Of a DNA stretch of 64,000 nt, positions 17,477-26,058 are shown in pieces (position 1 is the first letter of the stretch; each line of letters opens with the position of its first letter). The notes under the pieces are model-generated. The model worked only from the letters and a program-made list of their open reading frames with translations, was not told the origin of the DNA and ran no database searches. The position numbers and the translations under genes are program-made. This DNA comes from Burkholderia anthina (GTDB lineage: Bacteria; Pseudomonadota; Gammaproteobacteria; Burkholderiales; Burkholderiaceae): the NCBI RefSeq assembly GCF_001547525.1, contig NZ_CM003769.1, forward strand, positions 434,001 through 498,000. Direction: 5' to 3'.

Positions 17477-18496
17477 TCAGGATCGACGATCGGCCGGCAG
17501 CGGCGCATTGGCCGCGATCAGACCTTGTTCGCGCATCTCGCGCCAGAAGTCGGCCGGAATCGCCGCGTTCAGCGCCGCCTGGTCTTCCGCGATCCGCTCC
17601 GGACGGCTCGCGCCCGGGATCACCGCGACGGTGGCCGGATGCGACATCGAGAACTGCAGCGCGGCGGCCTTGATCGGCACGTCGTAGCGCGCGGCGATCG
17701 CCTTGATCCGCTCCACCTTCGCGAGGATTTCCGGCGAAGCCTTCTGGTATTCGAAGTGCGTGCCGCCCGCGAGCACGCCCGAGCTGTACGGGCCGCCGAC
17801 GACGATCCCGACGTCGCGCCCGGCCGCCGCCGGCATCACGCGCTGCAGCGCGCGCTCGTGATCGAGCAGCGTGTAGCGGCCGGCCAGCAGCATGCCGTCC
17901 GGTTGCGGCTCGGCAAGGTCGAGCACCAGTTCGATCGGTTCGACGCGGTTCACGCCGAGGCCCCATGCGTTGATCACGCCTTCTTCGCGCAGCTTGCTCA
18001 GCACGCGGAATGCACCCTTTCGCGCCACTTCGAATTGCGCGAGCCATTCGTCGCCGTAAAAGTCCTGCGCGATGTCGTGCACCCACACGATATCGAGGCG
18101 GGCGGTGCGCAGGCGTTTCAGGCTGTCCTCGATCGAGCGCAGCGTCGCGTCGGCCGAGTAGTCGTTGACGATGCGGTTCGGCCGGCCGTGTTCGAACAGG
18201 CCGCCCTTTTCGCCGAGGTCGCGCGCCGACACGTCTTCGATTTCGTCGAGAATCACGCGGCCGACCTTCGTGCTCAGCACGTATTCGTCGCGCGAATGGT
18301 TCGCCAGCGCGTCGCCGAGGCGGATTTCCGCGAGGCCGGCGCCGTAGAACGGGGCCGAATCGAAATAGCGGATGCCGTGTTGCCACGCGGCTTCGACGGT
18401 GGCCGCCGCTTCCGCGTCGGGGATGTTGCGGAACATGTTGCCGAGCGGGGCGGTACCGAAACCGAGGATCTTGTTGCCGGGCAGCGCGAGACTCAT
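17477..18496 (-). CDS. Aldo/keto reductase, D-threo-aldose 1-dehydrogenase-like
   Basis: A 339-residue NAD(P)-dependent oxidoreductase of the aldo-keto reductase fold. The catalytic residues are visible as D46 and Y51 (YFDSAPFYGAG), K77 (STKVGR) and a WVHD histidine; the N-terminal GFGTAPLGNMF pattern and length match D-threo-aldose dehydrogenase/L-fucose dehydrogenases. The C-terminal nicotinamide-binding IPGASRPERI is present. The ATG at 18496 has GGAG-like sequence upstream. A shared 20-bp element and a GGTCT-GAT-AGACC palindrome 80-106 bases upstream suggest control by the LysR at 16442. Confidence 0.9.
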   Translation of the reverse strand: MSLALPGNKILGFGTAPLGNMFRNIPDAEAAATVEAAWQHGIRYFDSAPFYGAGLAEIRLGDALANHSRDEYVLSTKVGRVILDEIEDVSARDLGEKGGLFEHGRPNRIVNDYSADATLRSIEDSLKRLRTARLDIVWVHDIAQDFYGDEWLAQFEVARKGAFRVLSKLREEGVINAWGLGVNRVEPIELVLDLAEPQPDGMLLAGRYTLLDHERALQRVMPAAAGRDVGIVVGGPYSSGVLAGGTHFEYQKASPEILAKVERIKAIAARYDVPIKAAALQFSMSHPATVAVIPGASRPERIAEDQAALNAAIPADFWREMREQGLIAANAPLPADRRS

Positions 18497-18576
18497 GATT
18501 TTCTCCAGGGAACGAGGGAAAGCGGGTTCAGTCTAGGGAAGCGGGTTAAGTCTGTCCAAGACGGAATTCGACACAG

Positions 18577-18602
18577 TTGAGTCTCACAAGGTCTGATAGA
18601 CC
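18577..18602 (+). promoter_or_regulatory. 20-bp element shared with the lysR promoter (copy 2) and palindrome
   Basis: TTGAGTCTCACAAGGTCTGA at 18577-18596 is the second copy of the element before the LysR gene (17/20 identical). It contains a TTG-N7-CAA half-symmetric core and overlaps GGTCT-GAT-AGACC (18590-18602). It sits 81-106 bases upstream of the aldo-keto reductase start, the usual place of a LysR recognition site. Confidence 0.5.
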
Positions 18603-18826
18603 GATTCGCGGCGCGTTTCGATCGCGAGCCGCGGCGCCCGTTCGGGCGAGACGCCCGGCCGGCAACGCTGCCGACCGAATTCACGTTCGATTCGTGACTC
18701 CGGATCAAAAAAGATCTAGCCCGACAGTCGTTTTTCCCCGACGCCGCCGTACCTATATTGGCTGCACACGCAACGACATCGACGTCGTCGACGTTGGTTG
18801 CGGTTCACTCGACCAGACAGGTACCC

Positions 18827-19033
18827 ATGATGAAAACGCTCGTTACTTCCACGCTTGCCGCACTGATCCTTTCCGCACCGGCGTTGTCGTTCGCGCAACC
18901 GGCCGACCACCCGCTGACCCGTGCCGAAGTGAAGGCCGAGATGGCGCGCCTCGCGGCCGAGGATTCGCTCGCGCAGGCACGCACCGATGAAATGCTGAGC
19001 CAGGTCAGGCTGATGAGCGCGCTGGGGGAGTAG
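18827..19033 (+). CDS. DUF4148-type small secreted protein
   Basis: A 68-residue protein with a signal peptide (MMKTLVTSTLAALILSAPAL, cleavage near SFAQ) and a mature part beginning PLTRAEVKAEMARLAAE, the hallmark of DUF4148 proteins that are common in Burkholderia. Function is unknown; it should be periplasmic. A second ATG three bases on is possible. A strong 16-bp stem-loop lies just downstream. Confidence 0.8.
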   Translation: MMKTLVTSTLAALILSAPALSFAQPADHPLTRAEVKAEMARLAAEDSLAQARTDEMLSQVRLMSALGE

Positions 19034-19063
19034 GCGCGCGGTTCGGGTTCGACCGATGCGCGA

Positions 19064-19101
19064 AGGGCGACGGGTTCGATGTCATTCGAACCCGTCGCCC
19101 T
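19064..19101. terminator. Bidirectional terminator stem-loop
   Basis: A perfect 16-bp stem (19064-19079 with 19086-19101) closes a 6-base loop between the DUF4148 gene and the convergent LysR gene. There is no long T-run, but position and strength fit a shared terminator. Confidence 0.6.
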
Positions 19102-19135
19102 GTTCACTGCATGGCCGGTGACGTGCCGTGCCGGT

Positions 19136-20038
19136 TCAGTCGATGTCGCCGCCTGCCTTCAATTGCGCGCCCACATAGTCGAGAAAGCTGACGATGCGCG
19201 ACGACAGCGTCGCATTGCGATAGAACACCGCGTGAATCGGCTGGCGGAACTCGACCGTGTCGTCGACGAGCAGTTCGACGAGGCTGCCGTCGCGGCGATG
19301 CGTGCCCGTCATGTAGTCGGCGAGGCACACGATGCCCGCGCCAGCGAGCGCGAGCGTCAGCAGCGTCTCGCCGCTCGACGCCTGCAGCGCCGGATGAATG
19401 CGGTACACGCTACCGTCCGCGGCGCGCAGCGGCCATTGGTTCAGCGTTTCAGGCTGCACGAAACCGAGCAGCGTATGGTTCGCGAGATCGGCGACGCTCG
19501 CCGGCACGCCGGCTTTCTCCAGATAGGCCGGGCTCGCCAGAATTCGCAGCCGGCTGCTGCCGAGCCGGCGCGCATGCAGCGTCGAATCGCGCAGCTCGCC
19601 GATCCGGATCGCGACGTCGGTGCGCTGTTCGAGCAGGTCGATGATTTCATCGCTCGTATGGAGTTCGACCGCGATCGCCGGATACGCTTCGCGAAAGCCC
19701 GGCATCATCGGCGCGATCACGTGCTGCATGAACGGCATCGCCGCATTGATCCGCAACCGCCCGGCCGGTGCCTCGCGCTGGCTGACGATCTGTTCCTCGG
19801 CGAATTCGACCGACGCGATGATCTCGCGCACGTAGTCGAGAAAGAGCTTGCCCTCCTCGGTCAGTTCGAGGCGGCGCGTCGTGCGGCGAATCAGCGTGGT
19901 GTCGAGTTTTTCCTCGAGGCGCCGCAGGATCCGGCTCATCACCGAGGTCGGCTGGTGCAGTTTGTCGGCCGCCCCCGTCAACGAACCGGTATCGGCGATG
20001 GTCACGAACGCGAGCATCTCGTCGAGGGTCGTCTTCAT
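19136..20038 (-). CDS. LysR-family transcriptional regulator
   Basis: A 300-residue LysR protein of the CrgA/DsdC-like subgroup, with HTH SLTGAADKLHQPTSVMSRIL and the RTTRRLELTEEG hinge. Start at 20038 (MKTTLDEML) is preferred; an ATG at 20047 adds three residues. It lies downstream of the class C beta-lactamase on the same strand, not divergent from it, so it is not placed like a classical ampR. No clear operator was seen. Confidence 0.88.
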   Translation of the reverse strand: MKTTLDEMLAFVTIADTGSLTGAADKLHQPTSVMSRILRRLEEKLDTTLIRRTTRRLELTEEGKLFLDYVREIIASVEFAEEQIVSQREAPAGRLRINAAMPFMQHVIAPMMPGFREAYPAIAVELHTSDEIIDLLEQRTDVAIRIGELRDSTLHARRLGSSRLRILASPAYLEKAGVPASVADLANHTLLGFVQPETLNQWPLRAADGSVYRIHPALQASSGETLLTLALAGAGIVCLADYMTGTHRRDGSLVELLVDDTVEFRQPIHAVFYRNATLSSRIVSFLDYVGAQLKAGGDID

Positions 20039-20185
20039 GGTCGGCACTCGTCAGCGGTATCAGGGACCGTCACGATAGTGCCCACGCACCCGTTTGATAA
20101 GCGGGCGCACGCGCGAATGACAGTTGATTTCGATTCAATAATTCCCGCCGAATAGTGTCCAGACAATCGGCGTGAAGCGGGAGGG

Positions 20186-21355
20186 TTACCGCCTGTCGCC
20201 GAGCGCCCCGAGGATACGGTAGGCAACCTTCACGCGATCCTCGATCGGCACGTTCCCGTTCGCGAGCATCACGATCGCGATCCGCTTCGCGGGAACGAAC
20301 GCGACGTACGTGCTGAAGCCGGCGGTCGAGCCCGTCTTGTTGATCCACGTCGTGGCGCTCGGGGCGAGCGGCGGCTGGATCGCGCTGGCCGGCACCGCAT
20401 CGAACAGCATCTTCGGCGCATTGCCCGCGAGCAGCGTCGGCAGCACGACCGGGTACGGATACTGTTCCCAGATCAGATCCTGCGTCAGCGGCCCCGCGCG
20501 GAAATAGCCGGTGTGCGTGCGTTCGATCGCGCGCTGCAGGCGCGGCGCGGTCTCGATCATTCCCATGTTCGCCTGCACGAAACGCAGCAGGTCGGCCGCC
20601 GTGGTCCGCACGCCGTACGCCGGCTGCCACAGCATGCCCTCCGTCATCCGCACGGGCTTGCCGTCCTTCGTGTAGCCCTGCGCATAGTCGGCCATCCGCG
20701 CGGCGGGCACGTCGATGTACGTGTGCGTCATCCCGAGCGCGGGAAAGAGCCGCTGCTCCATCAGCGTCGCGAAATCCTGGTGCATCGCCTTCGCGGTGAG
20801 CCAGCCGAGCATGCCGATCGCGACGTTCGAATACTTGCGGTGCGTGCCCGGCGCATACTCGGGCCGCCATGCGCGGAGATAGCGGATCAGGCCCGCGTCG
20901 TCGCGAATGCTGTCCGGCACCTGCAGCGGCGTTCCGCCGGGCGTGTGCGTGCCGAGCTGAAGCAGCGTCACGACGCCGAACGGTTTGCCCTGCAGCTCGG
21001 GCAGATACCTGGCCGCGGGGTCCGCGAGCGACAGTTCGCCGCCCTCCTGCGCGTCCGCGGCGAGCGTCGCGGTCAGCGTCTTGCTGACCGAGCCGATCTC
21101 GAACAGCGTGTCGCCGGTCACCGGCTTGCCGGTCTGCTTCGACATCACGCCGTAGTCGAACACGTAGGGCTTGCCGTCGGCGACGACGCCGACCGCCATG
21201 CCGGAAATCGCGTACTGCTTCATCAGCGGCGCGATATGGCGGGTGACGGTGTCGTGGAGGTCGTCCTGCGTGACGGCGGCCGCGCGACCGGCCGTGGCGG
21301 TCGCGCATGCGGCGACGAACAGGGTCGCGGCGAAGCGTGTCGCGTTGAATCGCAT
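20186..21355 (-). CDS. ampC: Class C beta-lactamase
   Basis: A 389-residue periplasmic serine beta-lactamase. Signal peptide about residues 1-26. The class C signature residues are all present: S89-V-S-K92 (nucleophile), Y175-S-N177 and K340-T-G342, plus the HTPGGTPLQVPD segment characteristic of AmpC. It would hydrolyse cephalosporins and penicillins after acylation at Ser89. No divergent ampR is present; the LysR gene just downstream runs in the same direction. Length matches AmpC enzymes (about 380). Confidence 0.93.
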   Translation of the reverse strand: MRFNATRFAATLFVAACATATAGRAAAVTQDDLHDTVTRHIAPLMKQYAISGMAVGVVADGKPYVFDYGVMSKQTGKPVTGDTLFEIGSVSKTLTATLAADAQEGGELSLADPAARYLPELQGKPFGVVTLLQLGTHTPGGTPLQVPDSIRDDAGLIRYLRAWRPEYAPGTHRKYSNVAIGMLGWLTAKAMHQDFATLMEQRLFPALGMTHTYIDVPAARMADYAQGYTKDGKPVRMTEGMLWQPAYGVRTTAADLLRFVQANMGMIETAPRLQRAIERTHTGYFRAGPLTQDLIWEQYPYPVVLPTLLAGNAPKMLFDAVPASAIQPPLAPSATTWINKTGSTAGFSTYVAFVPAKRIAIVMLANGNVPIEDRVKVAYRILGALGDRR

Positions 21356-21746
21356 GAGTGCGGTTCCTTTCGATTTCCGATGGTTGCATGGGCAACGGAT
21401 CCGGCGGCGCCGCGCACAGAGGGCGGCGCCGCCGGCCTGTCGAAGCAGGACTATCCGCTATCGCCCAGCCGCCAACAATCGACGATATGTTGCGCGAGCC
21501 GAAAGAAAAACTTATGAGGTACGGCGAATGGCACCTTGTCGAAAATCGACGGAAAAGAGATAAGTCTCGTCAGATCTACAAGCGCTGGCCTGCCGTGCGA
21601 TTGATTCACCCGCCCGGATCGAGGTCGAACTCGGCCTGCGGGCGGATCTGCCCAAGCGGGAGATCATGCAGCGCGTGCCGTGGATCCCGCCGACAGCTTG
21701 ATGGTCAGAACGCGCCCGGCAGCGGGCCGCGCGCCGCGCCTGCATA
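21356..21746. other. Gene-free stretch upstream of ampC
   Basis: About 390 bases without a convincing gene. A short minus-strand frame ending at 21606 (tail HDLPLGQIRPQAEFDLDPGG) could be a decayed gene end, but I cannot assign it. The ampC promoter must lie near 21360-21450; no clear -35/-10 was picked out. Confidence 0.4.
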
Positions 21747-22559
21747 TCACCCCGGCAGCCGGTCGAGAAACGCGAGCATCGCCGCATTGAACCGCGCGGG
21801 CCGCTGCAGCGGCGCGAAATGGCTCACGCCGGGCAGGATCGTCAGCGTCGCGCCCGGGATCGTGTGCGCCAAGTACGCCGCATGCTCGGGCCGGATGAAT
21901 TCGTCGTGCTCGCCCTGCACGATCGCAACCGGCACGGCGATCGCCGCGAGATCCTGCGCGGTGTAATCCGGTTGCGTGCGCATCATTTCGCTGACGGCGG
22001 CGACGAACGCGTCGAACTGATCCGGTGTCGCCGACAGTCGCGCGTAGTCCTTGCGATGCCGCGCGAAACAGCGGTCGATCAGCGGGCTCGGCGCCATCTC
22101 CTTCGTGCCGCCCGGATCCATGTTGCACGCGAAGAAGAACACGCCGGCCGCGCGTTCCGGTGCGCGAGCGGCCAGCACGAGCGCGATGCATGCGCCGTCG
22201 CTCCAGCCGACGAAGCGTGCACGGTCGACGTGCAGCGCGTCGAGGACGGCCAGCACGTCCGATGCCATGCGTTCGTACGAATAGGGGCCGTCGTCGCGCG
22301 TGCTGCGGCCGTGGCCGCGGCTGTCGATCACGATCGCGCGGTAGCCGGCCGCGAGCAACGCCGGCACCTGGTTGCCCCAGTTGCCGCCGTGGCCAAGGCC
22401 GCCGTGCAGCAGCACGACCGCCGGCCCCTGGCCGTACGACGCGTGCCAGATGCGCGCGCCGTCGTGGTCGAGCCATCCTTCGGCATCGGCGGCCGGCAGC
22501 GGCGGGCCGCCGTGCGCGTCGAAGCGGACGAGTTCGTCGTCGTCGAGTTCCGCATTCAT
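21747..22559 (-). CDS. Alpha/beta hydrolase
   Basis: A 270-residue alpha/beta hydrolase of the classical esterase/haloperoxidase-like group. The oxyanion segment LLHGGLGHGGNWGNQ, the IDSRGHGRST strand, nucleophile elbow GWSDGA with Ser120, acid in VQGEHDEFI and the catalytic His in GVSHFAPLQ are all visible. It is cytoplasmic (no signal). It stands alone between ampC and the FlxA-like gene, same strand as both. The substrate is unknown. Confidence 0.88.
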   Translation of the reverse strand: MNAELDDDELVRFDAHGGPPLPAADAEGWLDHDGARIWHASYGQGPAVVLLHGGLGHGGNWGNQVPALLAAGYRAIVIDSRGHGRSTRDDGPYSYERMASDVLAVLDALHVDRARFVGWSDGACIALVLAARAPERAAGVFFFACNMDPGGTKEMAPSPLIDRCFARHRKDYARLSATPDQFDAFVAAVSEMMRTQPDYTAQDLAAIAVPVAIVQGEHDEFIRPEHAAYLAHTIPGATLTILPGVSHFAPLQRPARFNAAMLAFLDRLPG

Positions 22560-22629
22560 CGTTCAGCCGTCCTTGAGAAGGAGACGCGCTTGCGATTGTA
22601 ATGCGTGCGGCCGATGCCGCCGTGGCCGC

Positions 22630-23124
22630 TCAGGCCTGCGTCGACACCAGCCCGCCCGCCTGCGAGCCGCCGGATTTCGCGAGCGCCGCGGCAAGTTGCG
22701 CGATCGCCGTCGCGAGCGCGGCCGAGATCGTGCTGGCTTCCGCGCTCAGCGACTGCTGTTCGACGGCCGCGGACGGGTCGTCCTTCGCCCGCTGCGCCGC
22801 GGCGGCCATCTGCCGCTCCAATGTCGCGAGCTGCTTCTGCAGCCGCTCGATCAGCGCCTTCAACTGGGCGACCGCCGGGTCTTCCGACGATGCACCCGCC
22901 GCGCCGGACGTTTCGCCGGCGGCGCCGGTGGCATCCTTCGTCGCGGCGGTGCTCGACGTGTCAGTCGCTGCGGCGGCACCTGTCGCGCCCGTTGCGCCCA
23001 TTGCGCCCGTCGTACTCGCGGCATCCGTCGCGCCGCCGGTCAGCGATCTCGCGGCGGCCGGGTTCGCGGTCATGGCGCTGTCCGCGAGCGGGGATCGCGC
23101 GGTCGTGGAGGAATCGATCTGCAT
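22630..23124 (-). CDS. FlxA-like coiled-coil protein
   Basis: A 164-residue protein. The N-terminal half is low complexity (Ala/Thr/Gly-rich with repeated TGA-like tripeptides), and the C-terminal half is a coiled coil (AVAQLKALIERLQKQLATLE) of the FlxA family, a group linked to flagellar regulons in enterobacteria. The start MQIDSSTTA at 23124 is chosen from family habit; a GTG at 23199 could add 25 residues, and neither has a good ribosome-binding site. Function is unknown. Confidence 0.7.
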   Translation of the reverse strand: MQIDSSTTARSPLADSAMTANPAAARSLTGGATDAASTTGAMGATGATGAAAATDTSSTAATKDATGAAGETSGAAGASSEDPAVAQLKALIERLQKQLATLERQMAAAAQRAKDDPSAAVEQQSLSAEASTISAALATAIAQLAAALAKSGGSQAGGLVSTQA

Positions 23125-23530
23125 CGTGTCGGTCCGTGTGTCGGTTGACGAAGTGACATGGCGGAAATCGCCTTCCAGTTCGTTTACGGCATTCGTCACA
23201 CGAAACTTGAGTATCGGGGGTCGGGTGGATTACTGCACGATGACCGAAATTGATCGCGAAAGGGCCAGATTCGCGGCATGGCGGCGCTGGTAAAATCGCC
23301 GCTTCGCCGGCTGGAGACGCACGTCGGACGCCTCGTTCGGGGCCGATCGCGCGATGCCGCCGGCTTCGACTCCGGCCTGTCGAGGCGCGGCACGCAACGT
23401 CTGCCGACGACGCCCTCGCGGCTTCCCGGGTCGCCTTTTCCGCCCGTCTGCATGCGTGCCCCGCTCACCGCCCGAGCGGCGAACGCCGTGCGGCACGCAT
23501 TCACCTCATCACGCATTCGAGGAACACACG

Positions 23531-23665
23531 ATGGCCCGCATCGGCGCCTTCTGCATCACGACGTGGCTCGCCGCCGCGATTCTCTACTTCGGCCAGCACT
23601 CGGTCGCGATGATCGTGCTCAGCGGTGTCGTGGTATTCGGCGGGTTCGATCTGCTGCGTCCGTAA
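23531..23665 (+). CDS. Small membrane protein
   Basis: A 44-residue protein, MARIGAFCITTWLAAAILYF..., with two hydrophobic segments that could form a helical hairpin in the inner membrane. GAGGAA lies about six bases before the ATG, a good ribosome-binding site. I do not know its function. It is isolated between convergent or divergent larger genes. Confidence 0.55.
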   Translation: MARIGAFCITTWLAAAILYFGQHSVAMIVLSGVVVFGGFDLLRP

Positions 23666-23835
23666 CGGCACGGCCGTACCGTCCGGTGCAAGCGCATCGG
23701 GCGCTTCTTTCCGCGCGCATCCTCGCGTGCGCGTCGCCGGTTCGCCCGCTCCTTCATCCGTTGAAGAAGCGCGTGCCGTTCACGGCCGAACGGCCCGCGC
23801 AGGTTCCGTCGCCACGAGCCGTGAACAAAGCCCGT

Positions 23836-25023
23836 TCAGCGCGGCAGCGTCCTCAACGAAGACGGCCCGCCCGTCAGCGCGATCCGCTTGCCCGTATCGC
23901 GCAGCTTGCCGCCTTCGACCGCATACAGCGCAAGCTGCCGTTCGACGTTGAACTGCACAATCACGTGCCGGCTGTCGGCGGTAAACACGATGCCCTGCGC
24001 GGCTTCGCCGCCCGGCACCTCGCTCACCTTCACGGCCTGCCCGTCGCGGATCTCGAACAGCAGCACCTTGCCGAGCTTGCGGCGGCCGGGGTTGTCGGCC
24101 GTCAGGTTCGAGCCGTCCATCGCCTGCACGGCGATCCACCTCCCGTTCGGCGAAATCGCGACGCCTTCCGGCAGCGACGGCACCGTCAGGTACTGCACCG
24201 TGCGAAACGGCACGCGCGACACGTCGATCAGCGCGACCGAATCGGCATCGCCCGCGAGCGTGCCGGTGTAACCGGGCAGCCCGGCGAGCCCGACGTTGCT
24301 GACGACGGCCCAGCGGTTGTCGCTCGACACGTCGATCGTGTAAGGCGCGACGCCCGTGCTCAGCCGCGTGCCGCTGTCGGTCACCTTGCCGTCGTCGACG
24401 TTCAGCACCGCGATGCCCTGCTCGTCGCGCAGCGACACGAGCGCATGCTTGCCGTCGTGCGTGAAGCTGATTCCGGCCAGCCGCTTCTTGCCGATTTTCA
24501 GGGTGCCGTCGAGCGTCACCTGCGTGCCGTCGATGCGCAGGATCGACACGCTGCCGTCGACGTTGGCGACGAGCGCGAGCCGGCCCGAGCGGTCGATCGC
24601 GATCCCTTGCGGATGCGTGCCGAGCTCGACGCGCGTGATCGCGGGCGGCGCGGTGTCGAGATTTACGACTTGCAGGAACGTGTCGAACACGAACTGCTTC
24701 GCGGCCGTGTCGTAGCGCGTCGGCGCGCCGACGAGCGCGAGCTTCGCGTCCGGCGTGATCGCGACGGCCTGCGGCGGCCCCTGGATGCCGTTCTCGACGT
24801 CGATCTGTGCCGCGACCTTCGGCGGGAACGTGCTGGCGTCGAGCAGCGTCAGCGTGTCGGCGGGCGGGGACGGCAGAAAGGTGTCGCGGCCCTCGACACG
24901 CTGGTACTTGCCGTCGTTGCCGGACACGATCCAGTCGGCGGCGTGCACGGCGACGGCCGCCGTGGCGAGGGTCAGCGCGGCGAGCAGGCGCGCGCCGCGC
25001 GGGCGGAAAGGATTCGAATGCAT
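23836..25023 (-). CDS. Secreted beta-propeller protein (YncE/lactonase-like)
   Basis: A 395-residue protein with a signal peptide (cleavage near residues 28-29, VHAAD) and repeated blades of the form 'GIAIDRSGRLALVANVDGSV', 'GVAISPNGRWIAV', 'GIVFTADSRHVIV', typical of YncE-like seven-bladed propellers. It should be periplasmic. Such proteins bind DNA, heme or partner proteins, and no catalytic residues stand out. It stands alone. Confidence 0.8.
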   Translation of the reverse strand: MHSNPFRPRGARLLAALTLATAAVAVHAADWIVSGNDGKYQRVEGRDTFLPSPPADTLTLLDASTFPPKVAAQIDVENGIQGPPQAVAITPDAKLALVGAPTRYDTAAKQFVFDTFLQVVNLDTAPPAITRVELGTHPQGIAIDRSGRLALVANVDGSVSILRIDGTQVTLDGTLKIGKKRLAGISFTHDGKHALVSLRDEQGIAVLNVDDGKVTDSGTRLSTGVAPYTIDVSSDNRWAVVSNVGLAGLPGYTGTLAGDADSVALIDVSRVPFRTVQYLTVPSLPEGVAISPNGRWIAVQAMDGSNLTADNPGRRKLGKVLLFEIRDGQAVKVSEVPGGEAAQGIVFTADSRHVIVQFNVERQLALYAVEGGKLRDTGKRIALTGGPSSLRTLPR

Positions 25024-25150
25024 GGCGGTCGGTTCTCCGGATCGGTTGCGGACGCAATGAATTGCCCGACCCTGCTGCCCGACGGGCCGGCGCTATCGGA
25101 TGATGCCCGAAAGCACGCGCGCCCGGCGTCTCGTTCCCGGTTCCGTTCCG

Positions 25151-25400
25151 TCAATCCGTGCGTCGCGTGCCCGACGGCCACTCGACGATGTCGTCGAGCG
25201 GATACACCGGCCGCGCGAGCCGCTCGTAGCGGAACGGCCCGAAGTCCGAGCCGGTCACGCCGCGGCTGTCGCATTCGAGCAGCGCGGACGAAATCGGCAC
25301 GAACACCGGCCGGCAATGCCCGTCGCGCGAAACGGTTCGCGCCGCACGCTGATCGGGAACCCCATGCCCGCGGCGCGGCGGCGTACCGGGGCGGCACGCG
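25151..25400 (-). pseudogene. C-terminal remnant, M81 (MlrC-like) peptidase family
   Basis: The minus-strand frame ending at the TGA 25151-25153 reads ...FVPISSALLECDSRGVTGSD and FGPFRYERLARPVYPLDDI, then WPSGTRRTD. The RPVYPLD end and the preceding pattern resemble the C-terminal domain of M81/MlrC-type metallopeptidases. There is no start; a likely frameshift lies near 25325. Together with 25024-25150, which hold nothing clear, this fills the gap between the propeller gene and the next small secreted protein. Confidence 0.4.
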
Positions 25401-25401
25401 T

Positions 25402-25778
25402 CAGCGCGGCGGCGTGCGGATTTTCCCGTCGACCTTCAACGTGCGCCGGTCGCGCGCGACCTCGTACTCGACCGTCTGCGCGAGCGCGACCGCGCCATAG
25501 GATCGGCCGTTGACGTAGACGACGCCGTCGCGCAACTCGATCCGGTCGCCGTTGACCGTCGCGGCGGCGCTGTCGCCCTGCAATACCGCGCCCGAACAAC
25601 CGGCCGTCGAAAAGCTGCGGACCGACGCGTCCGCCATCGCGGCGTTTCCGCCGCCCCGATCCGCCGCATGCGCGGCGCTGCACGGCGGCGCGTCCATCGC
25701 GCCGGCGGCATGAAGCGGCGCCGCGCCGATGCCACTGCCGGCAAGCAACGCGATCGTCATCGGCAACAGCTTGTTCAT
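25402..25778 (-). CDS. Small secreted protein of unknown function
   Basis: A 125-residue protein with a signal peptide (MNKLLPMTIALLAGSGIGAA) and a C-terminal region VNGDRIELRDGVVYVNGRSY, a two-strand pattern also seen in periplasmic beta-proteins. Two cysteines (PPCS and AGCSG) may form a disulfide. GGAGAT precedes the ATG at 25778. It is divergent from the MarR-GNAT gene, whose operator-like palindromes lie about 230 bases upstream of it. Confidence 0.65.
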
Positions 25779-26005
25779 CGTGATCTCCGTGGTTCGCGGT
25801 CGTCGATCGGGGGGTCGGTCGACGCTCCGGCTCGCAAGTCGGCCCGCTCCGCCAGTATGCGGCCACTTCCGCACGCCGGGCCATCGGCTTCGGTACCCCG
25901 CCGTGCCGCGCTGGTCCTCGCGCGTCGATCCGCCTGACCGCCGGGTCGCACGGCGGCGGCGCCTGCGAAACAACCGATCCGCGTGAAAAATCCGCCTTGC
26001 ATAAG

Positions 26006-26041
26006 TTGCGACCCGCAACTATTGTTGATTGCGATCCGCAA
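26006..26041. promoter_or_regulatory. Tandem palindromic operators of the MarR-GNAT gene
   Basis: TTGCGACCCGCAA (26006-26018) and TTGCGATCCGCAA (26029-26041) are two 13-bp palindromes with 5-base arms and 3-base spacers, centred 23 bp apart. They lie 18-53 bases upstream of the ATG at 26059 and are MarR-like in size. The second covers a TTG that would otherwise be read as a start. Confidence 0.65.
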
Positions 26042-26058
26042 CTTTCGACGAACAAACC

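Noticed and set aside
21606..21702. Short minus-strand frame as a gene remnant
   Set aside because: About 32 codons with no recognisable family; could be chance.
26029..26058. TTG start at 26029 for the MarR-GNAT gene
   Set aside because: It lies inside the second palindrome; ATG 26059 gives the usual MarR N-terminus.
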